Positions 1 through 7,838 of a stretch of 17,393 nt of DNA are shown piece after piece. Under the pieces are notes generated by a model. That model had not been told where the DNA came from and made no database searches. It saw only the letters and a list, made by a program, of their open reading frames with translations. The translations under genes and the position numbers were made by a program. Origin of the DNA: an uncultured Clostridia bacterium (GTDB taxonomy: Bacteria > Bacillota > Clostridia > Oscillospirales > Oscillospiraceae); assembly GCA_937915065.1 (NCBI GenBank), contig CALDMR010000103.1, positions 1-17,393 of the forward strand. Direction: 5' to 3'. Every line of letters starts with the position of its first letter. The stretch's first letter is position 1.

Positions 1-273
1 GTTTATCATGCAGGCGTACAGGTAGGGTTTGCCCGCTGTGTAACGGATGATACGACTGTGTTTTATCTGGAAGACGTGGTCATCGATCCGGCCCATCGGG
101 GGCGCGGTGTGGGGAAGACATTGGTGGGGACGATTCTGGCCCAGGAGCCTGTCTGTCGGCTCAAGGGGATCCTTGTCACGGACGACGCCTTTTCCCTCTA
201 TGAGCCCTTCGGTTTTGAACGGGATCGGGAAATTTTTATGAAAAAGGTTTCGCCGGAGAACGGATGCTTTTGA
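1..273 (+). CDS. GNAT-family N-acetyltransferase, C-terminal part (5' end outside window)
   Basis: The frame is open from base 1 and gives 90 residues before the TGA. The GNAT acetyl-CoA loop is visible as RGRGVG (residues 33-38 of this fragment) after a beta-strand FYLEDVVIDP, and the usual late motif YEPFGF lies near the C-terminus. In this family the loop binds the pyrophosphate of acetyl-CoA, and the enzyme transfers acetyl to an amine; the substrate cannot be read from the fragment. The N-terminal half lies upstream of the window. The gene is followed 27 nt later by a strong intrinsic terminator, so it is the last gene of its transcript. Family assignment is fairly sure; specific function is unknown. 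Confidence 0.8.
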   Translation, partial: VYHAGVQVGFARCVTDDTTVFYLEDVVIDPAHRGRGVGKTLVGTILAQEPVCRLKGILVTDDAFSLYEPFGFERDREIFMKKVSPENGCF

Positions 274-300
274 TGGGGAATGAGCCCTACTTTTTCAATC

Positions 301-343
301 AACAATCAAGACAAGGGTTATTGCCCTTGTCTTGATTGTTTTT
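301..343 (+). terminator. Intrinsic terminator after the GNAT gene
   Basis: A perfect 17-bp inverted repeat (301-317 with 324-340) with a 6-nt loop is followed directly by a T-run (339-343). It ends the acetyltransferase transcript and insulates the sigma-factor operon downstream. Confidence 0.93.
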
Positions 344-514
344 CGGCAGAAAAAAAGCCCTGAATTGACAGGGGGCGCTTCCTTTGCTGCGATACTGCTC
401 TTTGAAATGCAGCGTTACAGCGGAGCTTTGAAAAAATTTTTAAAAGCCCCGTGGGATCAGGGTGCGGGGATTGTACTATAAAGTAAAGAGAAAAAGAGCG
501 AAAGGAGGGGCGGT

Positions 515-1045
515 ATGGAGCAGGCAGAGTGGGTCGCACGGCTGCGGCAAGGCGATCAAAAGGCGATGGAAGCGCTTTTGGAACAGTACGGGGCCATGAT
601 TCGCTATGTGATTCGGGGCATTTTGAGCGACAGCCAGGAACAAGAGGATTGTTACAGTGAAGTATGCCTGTTGATATGGCAGAAAATCACTGTCTTTGAT
701 GAAAAAAGAGGCAGCCTGCGCCTGTGGCTTACTGTGCTGAGCCGCAATGCGGCGCGGAACCGCCGCCTGGCCTGGGATCGGGAACAATGTCGCCACAGCG
801 AAACGACGGCGGATGAGATAGACTGGCATACACCGGAAGCAGCATTGCTGCGGCAGGAGCAAAGTGAAGAGCTGCGCCGGGTTCTGGCTGCCCTGTCTTT
901 GGCAGACCGAAGGCTTTTTTACCGTAAATATTATTATTTGCAAAGCACAGCACAGATTGCGGCAGAATACGGTACCACAGAGCGCGCCATCGAAGGGAGG
1001 CTCTATCGGATTCGTAAGCGCCTGCAAAAACACTTAGGGGGGTGA
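515..1045 (+). CDS. ECF-type RNA polymerase sigma factor (sigma-70 family)
   Basis: The product is 176 aa, the usual size for an ECF-type factor with only regions 2 and 4. Region 2 covers about residues 8-86, with the core-binding segment DCYSEVCLLIWQKITVFD at 45-62. Region 4 covers about 118-172, with a helix-turn-helix around 143-168 (STAQIAAEYGTTERAIEGRL) followed by a basic tail. It should direct RNA polymerase to a small regulon. The start is supported by a purine-rich SD (AAAGGAGGGG) just upstream. The stop lies 5 nt before the start of a large membrane protein, the usual place for an anti-sigma partner. A convincing promoter is not visible in 344-514: TTGACA at 365-370 has only a poor -10 (GATACT at 391-396, spacing 20). 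Its regulon and signal are unknown. Confidence 0.9.
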   Translation: MEQAEWVARLRQGDQKAMEALLEQYGAMIRYVIRGILSDSQEQEDCYSEVCLLIWQKITVFDEKRGSLRLWLTVLSRNAARNRRLAWDREQCRHSETTADEIDWHTPEAALLRQEQSEELRRVLAALSLADRRLFYRKYYYLQSTAQIAAEYGTTERAIEGRLYRIRKRLQKHLGG

Positions 1046-1050
1046 TTGAC

Positions 1051-2439
1051 ATGGCGGATTTTGAAGAGAAGAAATTCTGGGAATTGGAGATCCCCGTACC
1101 GGAGCCGGAAGTAGCCGCAGGCATCAGTCCCTGGTCCAAAATATTTTTCTGCCTGACTGCGGGGTATGCCCTGTCGTTGCTCTCGATCCCTTTCATGGAA
1201 CTGGATATACTGTTGCCTTTGATTGGTACGCTGCTCCTTTATCTGGGGTATCGATCTTTGCGGTCGGAAAATAACTGGTTCCGCCTGGGGTGGTATTTGG
1301 CGCTCCTGCGGCTGCTTTATATGCCTTTGGCTGATAGTTTGATGGCCATCGGTGTGGTACAGAACCAGGTGGTGCTGTCATTCTATGTATCCGCTCCCTT
1401 GATGATGCTGCAGCTGCTGCTGTTTTATTTGGGGATGGATACATTTTGGCGGAGCAGAGGGGAGAGGCTCCCCGGCGGAAACCCCGGCACATGGATGCTT
1501 GGCTTATATACAGTTCTTTATATCTGCGCCTGGATAGGATGGTCTGGGGTTCTGGCCCTGGTGCTGCTGGGCGGCTTGGCATTTGTTCTGGTGCGCATCA
1601 ACCGCGCAGGCAGGCATTTGGCCGAGCGGGGCTGCGGCCTGTGCCCTGCGCCGGTGCGCGTGGCACCTGGAAAGATCGCTGTTCTGTATATAGCGGTATC
1701 CCTGGTGCTGATTGGCTGCAGTTGTGTGGCAGGAAGCCGTATAAGTATGGAGTATCAGTCTCTGAATAAAACTACTATTTCAGCCGAAGCCCGGGCCGCC
1801 CAACAGCATCTGGCGGGGCTGGGAGCACCGGAGGCGTTGCTGGAGATTCTTGCGGAAAAGGATTTACTGGCATTAAAAGAAGCTGAGTTGGTACAGGAGG
1901 TTCCGATGGATGCTGCGTCCGCTGAATTTGCGGGGGAGAAGAGATCCCGGAGGCCGGAGGCTACAGCTTATTTGTTCCAACTGCCGGAACAGCGCCAGTA
2001 TGAAGCGATCTTGTTTGAATGGAATGAAAAACCGCGGCAAAATTGGACGGAAACCATGTCCTTCCTATTCTCGAAAGTTAGTCCGGATGCCGTTTTGATC
2101 GATTCTTACGATGATTATGCGCCCCATGGGCGGGCAGTGTGCGAAGCGGGCGGAGAAACCGTGTGCGCCGATTTTACCCGCCGGAACGATCCTCCCGCCT
2201 TTGCCGAGTTGGACGATATCCCCCATGTTCATTATGGTGGATCTATGCAGTTCAGTTATCCCTGGTTCAGTCAAAACTGGCGGGGATATTTCATGGTCTC
2301 CTATGACCGGGATCCGGAAATTGTAGGCTATGTGAAGCACAAGATGGTTTGGTTCCATCAAACCAACCCTTTTGTAATTCCCAAGGGTCAGATGACAGAA
2401 GGCGACTTCCTGAAAATGATTTATAGCTTCACCGGATGA
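1051..2439 (+). CDS. Seven-helix membrane protein of unknown function, possible regulator of the adjacent sigma factor
   Basis: I do not recognise the family. The ATG at 1051 is preferred over the in-frame GTG at 1042 because the SD AGGGGGGTGA (1036-1045) sits correctly for 1051; the product is then 462 aa. A short acidic cytoplasmic N-terminus (residues 1-29) is followed by about seven hydrophobic segments (near 30-48, 51-67, 78-100, 105-128, 148-163, 165-182, 208-227). The remaining ~235 residues are soluble and rich in acidic and aromatic residues. An odd number of helices with the N-terminus inside would place the C-terminal domain outside the cell. The gene is translationally close to the sigma factor and ends in a terminator, so the two form a closed unit. 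A role as a sensing anti-sigma factor is inference from position; no zinc-finger anti-sigma motif is visible. Confidence 0.8.
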   Translation: MADFEEKKFWELEIPVPEPEVAAGISPWSKIFFCLTAGYALSLLSIPFMELDILLPLIGTLLLYLGYRSLRSENNWFRLGWYLALLRLLYMPLADSLMAIGVVQNQVVLSFYVSAPLMMLQLLLFYLGMDTFWRSRGERLPGGNPGTWMLGLYTVLYICAWIGWSGVLALVLLGGLAFVLVRINRAGRHLAERGCGLCPAPVRVAPGKIAVLYIAVSLVLIGCSCVAGSRISMEYQSLNKTTISAEARAAQQHLAGLGAPEALLEILAEKDLLALKEAELVQEVPMDAASAEFAGEKRSRRPEATAYLFQLPEQRQYEAILFEWNEKPRQNWTETMSFLFSKVSPDAVLIDSYDDYAPHGRAVCEAGGETVCADFTRRNDPPAFAELDDIPHVHYGGSMQFSYPWFSQNWRGYFMVSYDRDPEIVGYVKHKMVWFHQTNPFVIPKGQMTEGDFLKMIYSFTG

Positions 2440-2497
2440 TCAAAAGCGGGGCTGCTCCCTGTTGGGAGCAGCCCCGCTTTGCTTTTGATCGTTTTTT
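2438..2497. terminator. Shared, probably bidirectional terminator between the membrane protein gene and asd
   Basis: A perfect 17-bp stem (2443-2459 with 2464-2480, loop TGTT) is followed by a T6 run at 2492-2497. An outer 10-bp repeat (2438-2447 with 2481-2490) can alternatively close the same GC core (2448-2459 with 2464-2475), leaving a 5-nt bulge; that form places the stem next to the T-run. On the minus strand the same stem is followed by TTTT, so it can also end asd transcripts. The TGA of the upstream gene (2437-2439) is part of the structure. Confidence 0.9.
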
Positions 2498-2501
2498 ATT
2501 G

Positions 2502-3593
2502 TTAGTTTTTGGTGATATATCCTTCGGCACAGAGCAGTTCTGCCAGGAGCACGCCGCCGCCGGCGGCGCCCCGCAGCGTGTTGTGGCTCAGGCCCACAAA
2601 CTTGTAGTCATACTGGCTGTCCGGGCGCAGGCGGCCCAGAGAAATTGCCATACCACCTTCCAAATTGCGATCCAGCTTAGTCTGGGGGCGGTCGGCTTCC
2701 TCGAAGTAGTGCAGGAACTGCTTGGGGGCAGAGGGGAGCTTCAGTTCCTGGGCGCGGCCGGCATAAGCGGCCCAGTCGGCACGGATCTGCTCCATGGTGG
2801 GCTTGCAGCCATCTTTGAATCGCATGAATACAGCGGCCATGTGACCGTCCTGGCAGGCCACGCGGAAGCACTGGGCGGTGATGGACAAATCATCCCGTGC
2901 CACAATTTTGCCGTCTTGCAGGGAGCCGAAGACTTTCAAAGGTTCCTGCTCGCTTTTTTCTTCTTCGCCGCCGATGTAGGGGATGCAGTTGTCCACCATC
3001 TCGGGCCAGCGGTCAAAGGTTTTTCCTGCGCCGGAAATCGCCTGGTAGGTACACACCAGGACATCATCCAAACCGTATTGCAGCAGGGGAGCCAGGGCAG
3101 GGACATAGCTCTGGATCGAGCAGTTGGACTTGACGGCAATGAAGCCCTTTTTTGTGCCCAGGCGCTTTCTTTGGGCATCGATCACACGGATGTGGTCTGC
3201 ATTGATTTCCGGCACCACCATGGGCACATCTTCTGTCCAGCGGTGGGCGCTGTTGTTGGATACTACAGGTACCTCCAGCCGGGCATAGCGCTCTTCCAGG
3301 GCGCGGATGTCCTCTTTCTTCATGTTCACGGCACAGAAGACAAAGTCGACCTGGGCGGCCAGAGTCTCTGCATCGGCCTCGGCGTCCAGCACCACCAGAT
3401 CCCGGGCGGCAGATGGAATCGCCCCTTCCATAGCCCAGCGGCCTGCTACGGCATCTTCGTAGCGCTGTCCGGCGCTGGCGGCGCTGGCAGCCACGGCAAC
3501 CAACTCAAACCAGGGATGGTTTTCCAGCAATGTAACAAAACGCTGGCCGACCATGCCCGTACCTCCGATAATTCCTACGCGATACTTTTCCAT
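2502..3593 (-). CDS. asd: Aspartate-semialdehyde dehydrogenase
   Basis: This enzyme reduces aspartyl-phosphate to aspartate semialdehyde with NADPH, the branch point to lysine/diaminopimelate and to threonine and methionine. The 363-aa product resembles the archaeal/fungal-type branch rather than the E. coli type. It has the N-terminal nucleotide-binding loop GGTGMVGQ (residues 10-17), the catalytic cysteine in VKSNCSIQS (Cys158), the following ISGAGKTFD segment, and a likely catalytic histidine at His251 (GHMAAVF). The ATG at 3593 is chosen because GGAGGA lies 7 nt upstream on the minus strand; a longer version from a TTG at 3608 would start inside that SD. It is monocistronic, with a shared terminator downstream and its own promoter at 3755-3783. 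Confidence 0.95.
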   Translation of the reverse strand: MEKYRVGIIGGTGMVGQRFVTLLENHPWFELVAVAASAASAGQRYEDAVAGRWAMEGAIPSAARDLVVLDAEADAETLAAQVDFVFCAVNMKKEDIRALEERYARLEVPVVSNNSAHRWTEDVPMVVPEINADHIRVIDAQRKRLGTKKGFIAVKSNCSIQSYVPALAPLLQYGLDDVLVCTYQAISGAGKTFDRWPEMVDNCIPYIGGEEEKSEQEPLKVFGSLQDGKIVARDDLSITAQCFRVACQDGHMAAVFMRFKDGCKPTMEQIRADWAAYAGRAQELKLPSAPKQFLHYFEEADRPQTKLDRNLEGGMAISLGRLRPDSQYDYKFVGLSHNTLRGAAGGGVLLAELLCAEGYITKN

Positions 3594-3654
3594 GATGCGT
3601 TCCTCCAAAACAGAACCGGTATAGTGCTTTTGCGAGAAAAGACGACAAATTGGG

Positions 3655-3683
3655 TTGAAAAAGCGCCCCGATTCTAATATAAT
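3655..3683 (+). promoter_or_regulatory. Sigma-A promoter for the spoIID-like/queA/tgt operon
   Basis: TTGAAA (3655-3660), a 17-nt spacer and a perfect TATAAT (3678-3683). Transcription would begin near 3690, giving a leader of about 120 nt before the ATG at 3810. The promoter lies inside the asd leader and points at the asd promoter. Confidence 0.8.
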
Positions 3684-3754
3684 AAATAAAGTTATCCCGG
3701 CGGCAGGAGTGCCTTTTTTGAAGAAGGGCAGGCCTGGCTGGGAAAATCGATTTT

Positions 3755-3783
3755 ATGTTAGCATATTTCGAAAATACTGTCAA
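3755..3783 (-). promoter_or_regulatory. Sigma-A promoter for asd
   Basis: On the minus strand, TTGACA (3778-3783), a 17-nt spacer ending in TGC (extended -10) and TAACAT (3755-3760). Transcription would begin near 3748, giving an asd leader of about 155 nt. I could not recognise a lysine riboswitch or T-box in that leader. The promoter lies inside the leader of the divergent spoIID-like gene. Confidence 0.7.
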
Positions 3784-3809
3784 TTTGCTGTCCATTCATG
3801 GAGGACAAT

Positions 3810-5522
3810 ATGAGGAAAATGATACTTTCGGCCGCCACTTTTTTTCTGTGTGCCGCCCTTTTTTCTGCTACGGCATGGGCCACTGAGGACGATACTGTCC
3901 GCGTGGGCCTGTATTACAACGGCTCCAGCAGTCAGGGAGCTCTGATTTCGGCAAATCTTGAAAATTATCAGGACACCGGTTCCGGCTACTATTTCGGTTA
4001 CTATAACAGCAACCGGGACTTTGTTCAGTTGGGCACCACCTCCGAAAAGACCATCTCCATGTCCCAGGACATCAATCTGGTGGTAAATGAAGACGGGAGC
4101 TACAGTCCCGGCACCGCGGGGGGAACTGCAGTGATCGGCTGCTATCATTTGCAGATGGATCAGTCCTATGGCAGCTACGATCAAGCTGCTGCCGCCGCTG
4201 CAGGCCTGCGCGGGGTATATGGCGTGGCATTTCCTGCCTATGATAACGGCTCTTTCGTTGTTCGGGCGGGAAGCTACACTTCTCAAGCTGAAGCGGAACG
4301 TGTGTTGCTGGATCAGCGGGCGCGCGCCTCTGTTACCAGCGGAACGGCCTATACCGTTACTGTGACCCGCACCAAAACCAACGAGATCCTTTTTGAATAC
4401 GACGACAGTGGAAATACCTATCTGGCGGTGGAACCACGGCCCACGGGAGGAAAGGCCCAGACCTGGTTCAAGGGCTACCGGTATTACGGCGGATTTGAAT
4501 ATGACCGGTCTTCTGATCTTTCCGGCGGAAAGATCAATGTGATCAACGTGGTGGATCTGGAGGATTACATCAAGAGTGTGATCACCTATGAAATGAGTCC
4601 CTCCTGGCCGGAAGAGGCGCTGAAAGCTCAGGCTGTGTGCGCACGAACCTATGCCCTGCGCCAAACGAAACACAATTCGCTGGGCTTTGACGTATGCTCC
4701 ACCACCAATTGCCAGGTTTACCGAGGCGCGGCGGCGGCCAAAGCTGCTTCCGATGCAGCAGTGGATGCCACAGCGGGAGAGGTTCTGTATTACGGGAACA
4801 CTCTGATCGAGGGCAGTTACTATTCCTCCAACGGCGGCGCTTCGGAAAACAGCGAAAATGTGTGGAGCACAGCGGAACCCTATCTGCGGGGGAAGAAAGA
4901 CCCCTATGAAACCACGATTTCTATTCCCAACTATCGGTATGAAAAAACCTACACTGCTGCGGAACTGACGTCTCTGCTGCAAAAAAAAGGCTATGCGATC
5001 GGCACAGTGGCGGCGGTACAACCTGTCTATACGGATCTCGGAAATATCTACACCATTACATTTACCGACACAGCAGGTAAAAGCGTAACGGTGAAAAAAG
5101 AAAGCTGCCGTCTCCTGTTCTCCGCGCCCAGCATGCGATTTACCATCACCGGAGGCAGTTCTGTTCCGGTGGTTCCGCCTGCAGAAGGGAGCGGCGGGCC
5201 CTTTTATATCAATGGTAAGGGCAGCGTGCTACAGGGATTGAAAGGCCTGTTTACCATCTCCGGAAACGGGGCGGTTTCTCAATACAATAGTGAGAACGCC
5301 TATGTGATCACTTCCGGCGGAAAGGCCGCCTTGGGCGGGGGAGATCACTCCGCGGCATCTGTATCAAGCGGTGCAGAAACCTATGTGATCCAAGGCGCCG
5401 GAAGCGGTCATAATGTGGGGATGAGTCAATACGGCGCCAACGCTATGGCCAAGCAGGGGCTTACTTATGAGGATATCCTGCATTTTTACTACACCGATGT
5501 AACGATTAAATCCATTCAGTAA
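3810..5522 (+). CDS. SpoIID/LytB-domain protein, exported, with a SPOR-like segment
   Basis: Start 3810 is chosen because GGAGGA (3800-3805) is an SD at the right distance; an in-frame ATG at 3798 has no SD. The 570-aa product begins with a signal peptide (MRKMILSAATFFLCAALFSA, cleavage likely after residue 24, TAWA). Residues ~108-172 look like a SPOR-type peptidoglycan-binding repeat (YHLQM...FVVRAGSYTSQAEAERVL). The SpoIID domain begins around 240: VVDLEDYIKSVITYEM (catalytic-type Glu261), WPEEALKAQAVCARTYAL (266-283), and GSGHNVGMSQYGA near the C-terminus. SpoIID is a lytic transglycosylase that cuts stem-peptide-free glycan during engulfment. This protein is longer than canonical SpoIID (~340 aa) and has a signal peptide rather than an obvious membrane anchor, so it may be a vegetative or accessory paralogue. 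queA follows after 18 nt. Confidence 0.88.
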   Translation: MRKMILSAATFFLCAALFSATAWATEDDTVRVGLYYNGSSSQGALISANLENYQDTGSGYYFGYYNSNRDFVQLGTTSEKTISMSQDINLVVNEDGSYSPGTAGGTAVIGCYHLQMDQSYGSYDQAAAAAAGLRGVYGVAFPAYDNGSFVVRAGSYTSQAEAERVLLDQRARASVTSGTAYTVTVTRTKTNEILFEYDDSGNTYLAVEPRPTGGKAQTWFKGYRYYGGFEYDRSSDLSGGKINVINVVDLEDYIKSVITYEMSPSWPEEALKAQAVCARTYALRQTKHNSLGFDVCSTTNCQVYRGAAAAKAASDAAVDATAGEVLYYGNTLIEGSYYSSNGGASENSENVWSTAEPYLRGKKDPYETTISIPNYRYEKTYTAAELTSLLQKKGYAIGTVAAVQPVYTDLGNIYTITFTDTAGKSVTVKKESCRLLFSAPSMRFTITGGSSVPVVPPAEGSGGPFYINGKGSVLQGLKGLFTISGNGAVSQYNSENAYVITSGGKAALGGGDHSAASVSSGAETYVIQGAGSGHNVGMSQYGANAMAKQGLTYEDILHFYYTDVTIKSIQ

Positions 5523-5540
5523 GGACGAAAGAAACCATTT

Positions 5541-6569
5541 ATGAAAACCCATGATTTTTATTACGATTTGCCGGAAGAACTAATTGCCCAAACGCCCCTG
5601 GAGCGGCGGGACGCCTCTCGTCTGCTTACGCTGCACAAGGAGACCGGCGCGCGGGAGCATCTCCATTTTTACGACTTGCCAAAGCTGCTGCGCCCCGGCG
5701 ACTGCCTGGTCATGAATGATTCCCGTGTGCTGCCGGCCCGTTTGCTGGGACACCGGGAGCCGGGCGGCGGCGCCTGCGAGGTGCTGCTGCTCATTGACCG
5801 CGGAAATAAAACCTGGGAATGTATTGTGCGCCCCGGCAAAAAATTGCGGACAGGGGCGAAATTGAGCTTTGGTGACGGCATGCTGACCGCCGAGGTGACA
5901 GAAGTGCTGGAAAGCGGCAACCGCCTGGTGCGCTTCGATTATGACGGCATCTTCCTGGAGGTGTTGGAGCGCCTGGGCAAGATGCCCCTGCCGCCGTATA
6001 TTAAGGCCGAACTGCAGGATCCAGAGCGCTATCAGACTGTTTATTCCAAGGAATCCGGTTCTGCGGCGGCGCCCACCGCAGGCCTGCACTTTACAAAAGA
6101 GCTGCTGGAAGAGATCGAAGCCATGGGTGTGAAGTTGTGCTATGTGACGCTGCATGTGGGTCTGGGCACATTCCGCCCTGTAAAGGAAGAAGACATTACA
6201 GAGCATGAGATGCATAGCGAATTTTGCATGATCTCTCAGGAAACGGCCGACACTATTAATGAAACAAAGCGGGCAGGGGGGCGCGTGATCTGCGTGGGCA
6301 CCACATCCTGCCGCACCCTTGAAAGTTGGGCGGCAGAGGATGGCACCTTGCAGGAATCCGCCGGATGGACTGATATTTATATCTATCCGGGTTACCGTTT
6401 CAAAGTGCTGGATGGCCTGATTACAAACTTCCATCTGCCGGAAAGCACATTGATTATGCTGGTGTCCGCTTTGGCGGGCAGGGAGCACGTACTGGAAGCT
6501 TATCGCGAAGCGGTAGATATGAAGTACCGCTTTTTCAGCTTTGGCGATGCGATGTTTATTTACAGTTGA
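5541..6569 (+). CDS. queA: S-adenosylmethionine:tRNA ribosyltransferase-isomerase
   Basis: QueA transfers and isomerises the ribosyl group of S-adenosylmethionine onto preQ1 at the wobble base (position 34) of tRNAs with GUN anticodons, making epoxyqueuosine. The product is 342 aa, normal for the family. Family signatures are YDLPEELIAQTPLERRDASR near the N-terminus, MNDSRVLPARL, AAPTAGLHFT, HVGLGTFRPV and NFHLPESTLIMLVSAL near the C-terminus. It sits directly upstream of tgt (18-nt gap), which performs the preceding step. The SD is weak: AAGGA at 5521-5525 is 15 nt from the ATG and overlaps the stop of the gene before, so expression may depend on coupling or on an unpaired leader. Confidence 0.97.
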   Translation: MKTHDFYYDLPEELIAQTPLERRDASRLLTLHKETGAREHLHFYDLPKLLRPGDCLVMNDSRVLPARLLGHREPGGGACEVLLLIDRGNKTWECIVRPGKKLRTGAKLSFGDGMLTAEVTEVLESGNRLVRFDYDGIFLEVLERLGKMPLPPYIKAELQDPERYQTVYSKESGSAAAPTAGLHFTKELLEEIEAMGVKLCYVTLHVGLGTFRPVKEEDITEHEMHSEFCMISQETADTINETKRAGGRVICVGTTSCRTLESWAAEDGTLQESAGWTDIYIYPGYRFKVLDGLITNFHLPESTLIMLVSALAGREHVLEAYREAVDMKYRFFSFGDAMFIYS

Positions 6570-6587
6570 TAAAAAAGGAGTTTTTCT

Positions 6588-7718
6588 GTGTTTGAAGTTT
6601 TAAAAACGGAGGGCAAGGCCCGACGTGGTGTATTTACCTGCGCTCACGGCACAGTGCAGACGCCCGTGTTTATGAACGTGGGCACCCAGGCCGCCATCAA
6701 GGGCGGTGTGGCTGCGCCGGATCTGGTGGAGCTGGGGTGCCAGATTGAGCTGTCCAATACGTATCACCTCCATGTGCGGCCGGGGGATGATGTGGTGCGC
6801 ACCATGGGCGGCCTGCATCGGTTTATGGGATGGGAGGGGCCCATCCTGACCGACAGCGGCGGTTTCCAGGTGTTCTCCTTAGCAAAGCTTCGCCAAATTA
6901 AGGAGGAGGGTGTCACCTTTGCATCCCATGTGGATGGCCGCAAAATTTTCATGGGCCCGGAGGAGAGTATGCGCATCCAAAGCAATCTGGGATCGGATAT
7001 CGCCATGGCTTTTGATGAATGCGTGGAAAATCCTGCCCGCTATGAATACGCCAAGGCGTCTATCGAGCGTACCACCCGCTGGCTGAAGCGCTGCATCGCG
7101 GAGCACGAGCGGCTCAACGCCCTGCCGAATACAGTGAATCCCCAGCAGCAGCTTTTCGGCATCAATCAGGGGTGCACTTATAAAGATCTGCGTATCCATC
7201 ATATGCAGGAAATTGCGCAGCTGCCCTGCGACGGCTTTGCCATCGGCGGCCTGGCTGTGGGCGAACCCACAGAAGTTATGTATGAGATCATTGAGGCGGT
7301 GGAACCCTATGCCCCTGCGGACAAGCCCCGTTACCTCATGGGCGTGGGCACACCCACCAATATCATTGAAGGTGTAGCCCGCGGCGTGGACTTTTTTGAC
7401 TGTGTCATGCCTGCCCGCAATGCCCGCCACGGCAAGCTTTATACTTGGCAGGGCAGCATCAATCTGAAAAATGAAAAATACAAGACGGATGAGCATCCTA
7501 TTGACGAAAGCTGCGATTGTCCTGTCTGCCGCCGGTTTTCGCGCGCTTATCTGCGCCACCTCATGAAAGCGGAGGAAGTGCTTGCGCTGCGTCTGTGCGT
7601 GATGCATAACCTGTATTTCTACAACACGCTGATGCAGCGTATCCGCGATGCGTTGGATCAGGGAACTTTTGCCGCATTTCGCGCAGAATGCAGCCCTCTG
7701 TTGGAGCGGCGTATTTAA
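6588..7718 (+). CDS. tgt: tRNA-guanine transglycosylase (queuine/preQ1 tRNA-ribosyltransferase)
   Basis: Tgt exchanges G34 of GUN-anticodon tRNAs for preQ1, the step before QueA. The gene starts at GTG with an AAGGAG SD 7 nt upstream. The 376-aa product has the general acid/base Asp89 in LTDSGGFQVFSL, the substrate loop GFAIGGLAVGEP (217-228), the nucleophile Asp271 in FFDCVMPARNAR, and the zinc site Cys309, Cys311, Cys314 and His340 (CDCPVC...H) with the exact spacing known for the family. It is complete. No terminator is visible after it; the yajC promoter begins 26 nt downstream, so some readthrough into yajC is likely. Confidence 0.98.
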   Translation: MFEVLKTEGKARRGVFTCAHGTVQTPVFMNVGTQAAIKGGVAAPDLVELGCQIELSNTYHLHVRPGDDVVRTMGGLHRFMGWEGPILTDSGGFQVFSLAKLRQIKEEGVTFASHVDGRKIFMGPEESMRIQSNLGSDIAMAFDECVENPARYEYAKASIERTTRWLKRCIAEHERLNALPNTVNPQQQLFGINQGCTYKDLRIHHMQEIAQLPCDGFAIGGLAVGEPTEVMYEIIEAVEPYAPADKPRYLMGVGTPTNIIEGVARGVDFFDCVMPARNARHGKLYTWQGSINLKNEKYKTDEHPIDESCDCPVCRRFSRAYLRHLMKAEEVLALRLCVMHNLYFYNTLMQRIRDALDQGTFAAFRAECSPLLERRI

Positions 7719-7744
7719 ATCCTGGCGCTGTGAAAAAAGAATGC

Positions 7745-7773
7745 TTGCAATCTGCGCCGTTCTTCGGTATACT
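7745..7773 (+). promoter_or_regulatory. Sigma-A promoter for yajC
   Basis: TTGCAA (7745-7750), 17-nt spacer, TATACT (7768-7773). Transcription would start near 7780. A second TATAAT at 7776-7781 has no matching -35. Confidence 0.8.
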
Positions 7774-7838
7774 GTTATAATGTTAAGCATATGACCCGGA
7801 TTTGGGCATAAATGAAGATCACAAAGGAGTTATGAAGC

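Noticed and set aside
2436..3677. Long plus-strand open frame (about 410 codons) opposite asd
   Set aside because: It is antisense to a gene with clear family motifs and a proper SD, and its translation has no recognisable domain; high G+C produces such frames.
3594..3748. Lysine riboswitch or T-box in the asd leader
   Set aside because: The leader is short and I could not find the conserved T-box sequence or a credible lysine aptamer fold.
3761..3789. Sigma-E-type promoter for the spoIID-like gene (GCATATT at 3761-3767)
   Set aside because: The -35 is a good match but the -10 at the right distance matches only about half the consensus, and a strong sigma-A promoter is upstream.
3780..5021. 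Long minus-strand open frame opposite the spoIID-like gene
   Set aside because: No SD and no recognisable domain; the plus strand has a signal peptide and the SpoIID motifs.
5580..6488. Long minus-strand open frame opposite queA (similar frames lie opposite tgt, ruvB and glmM)
   Set aside because: All are shadows of well-defined conserved genes, without SDs or family motifs.
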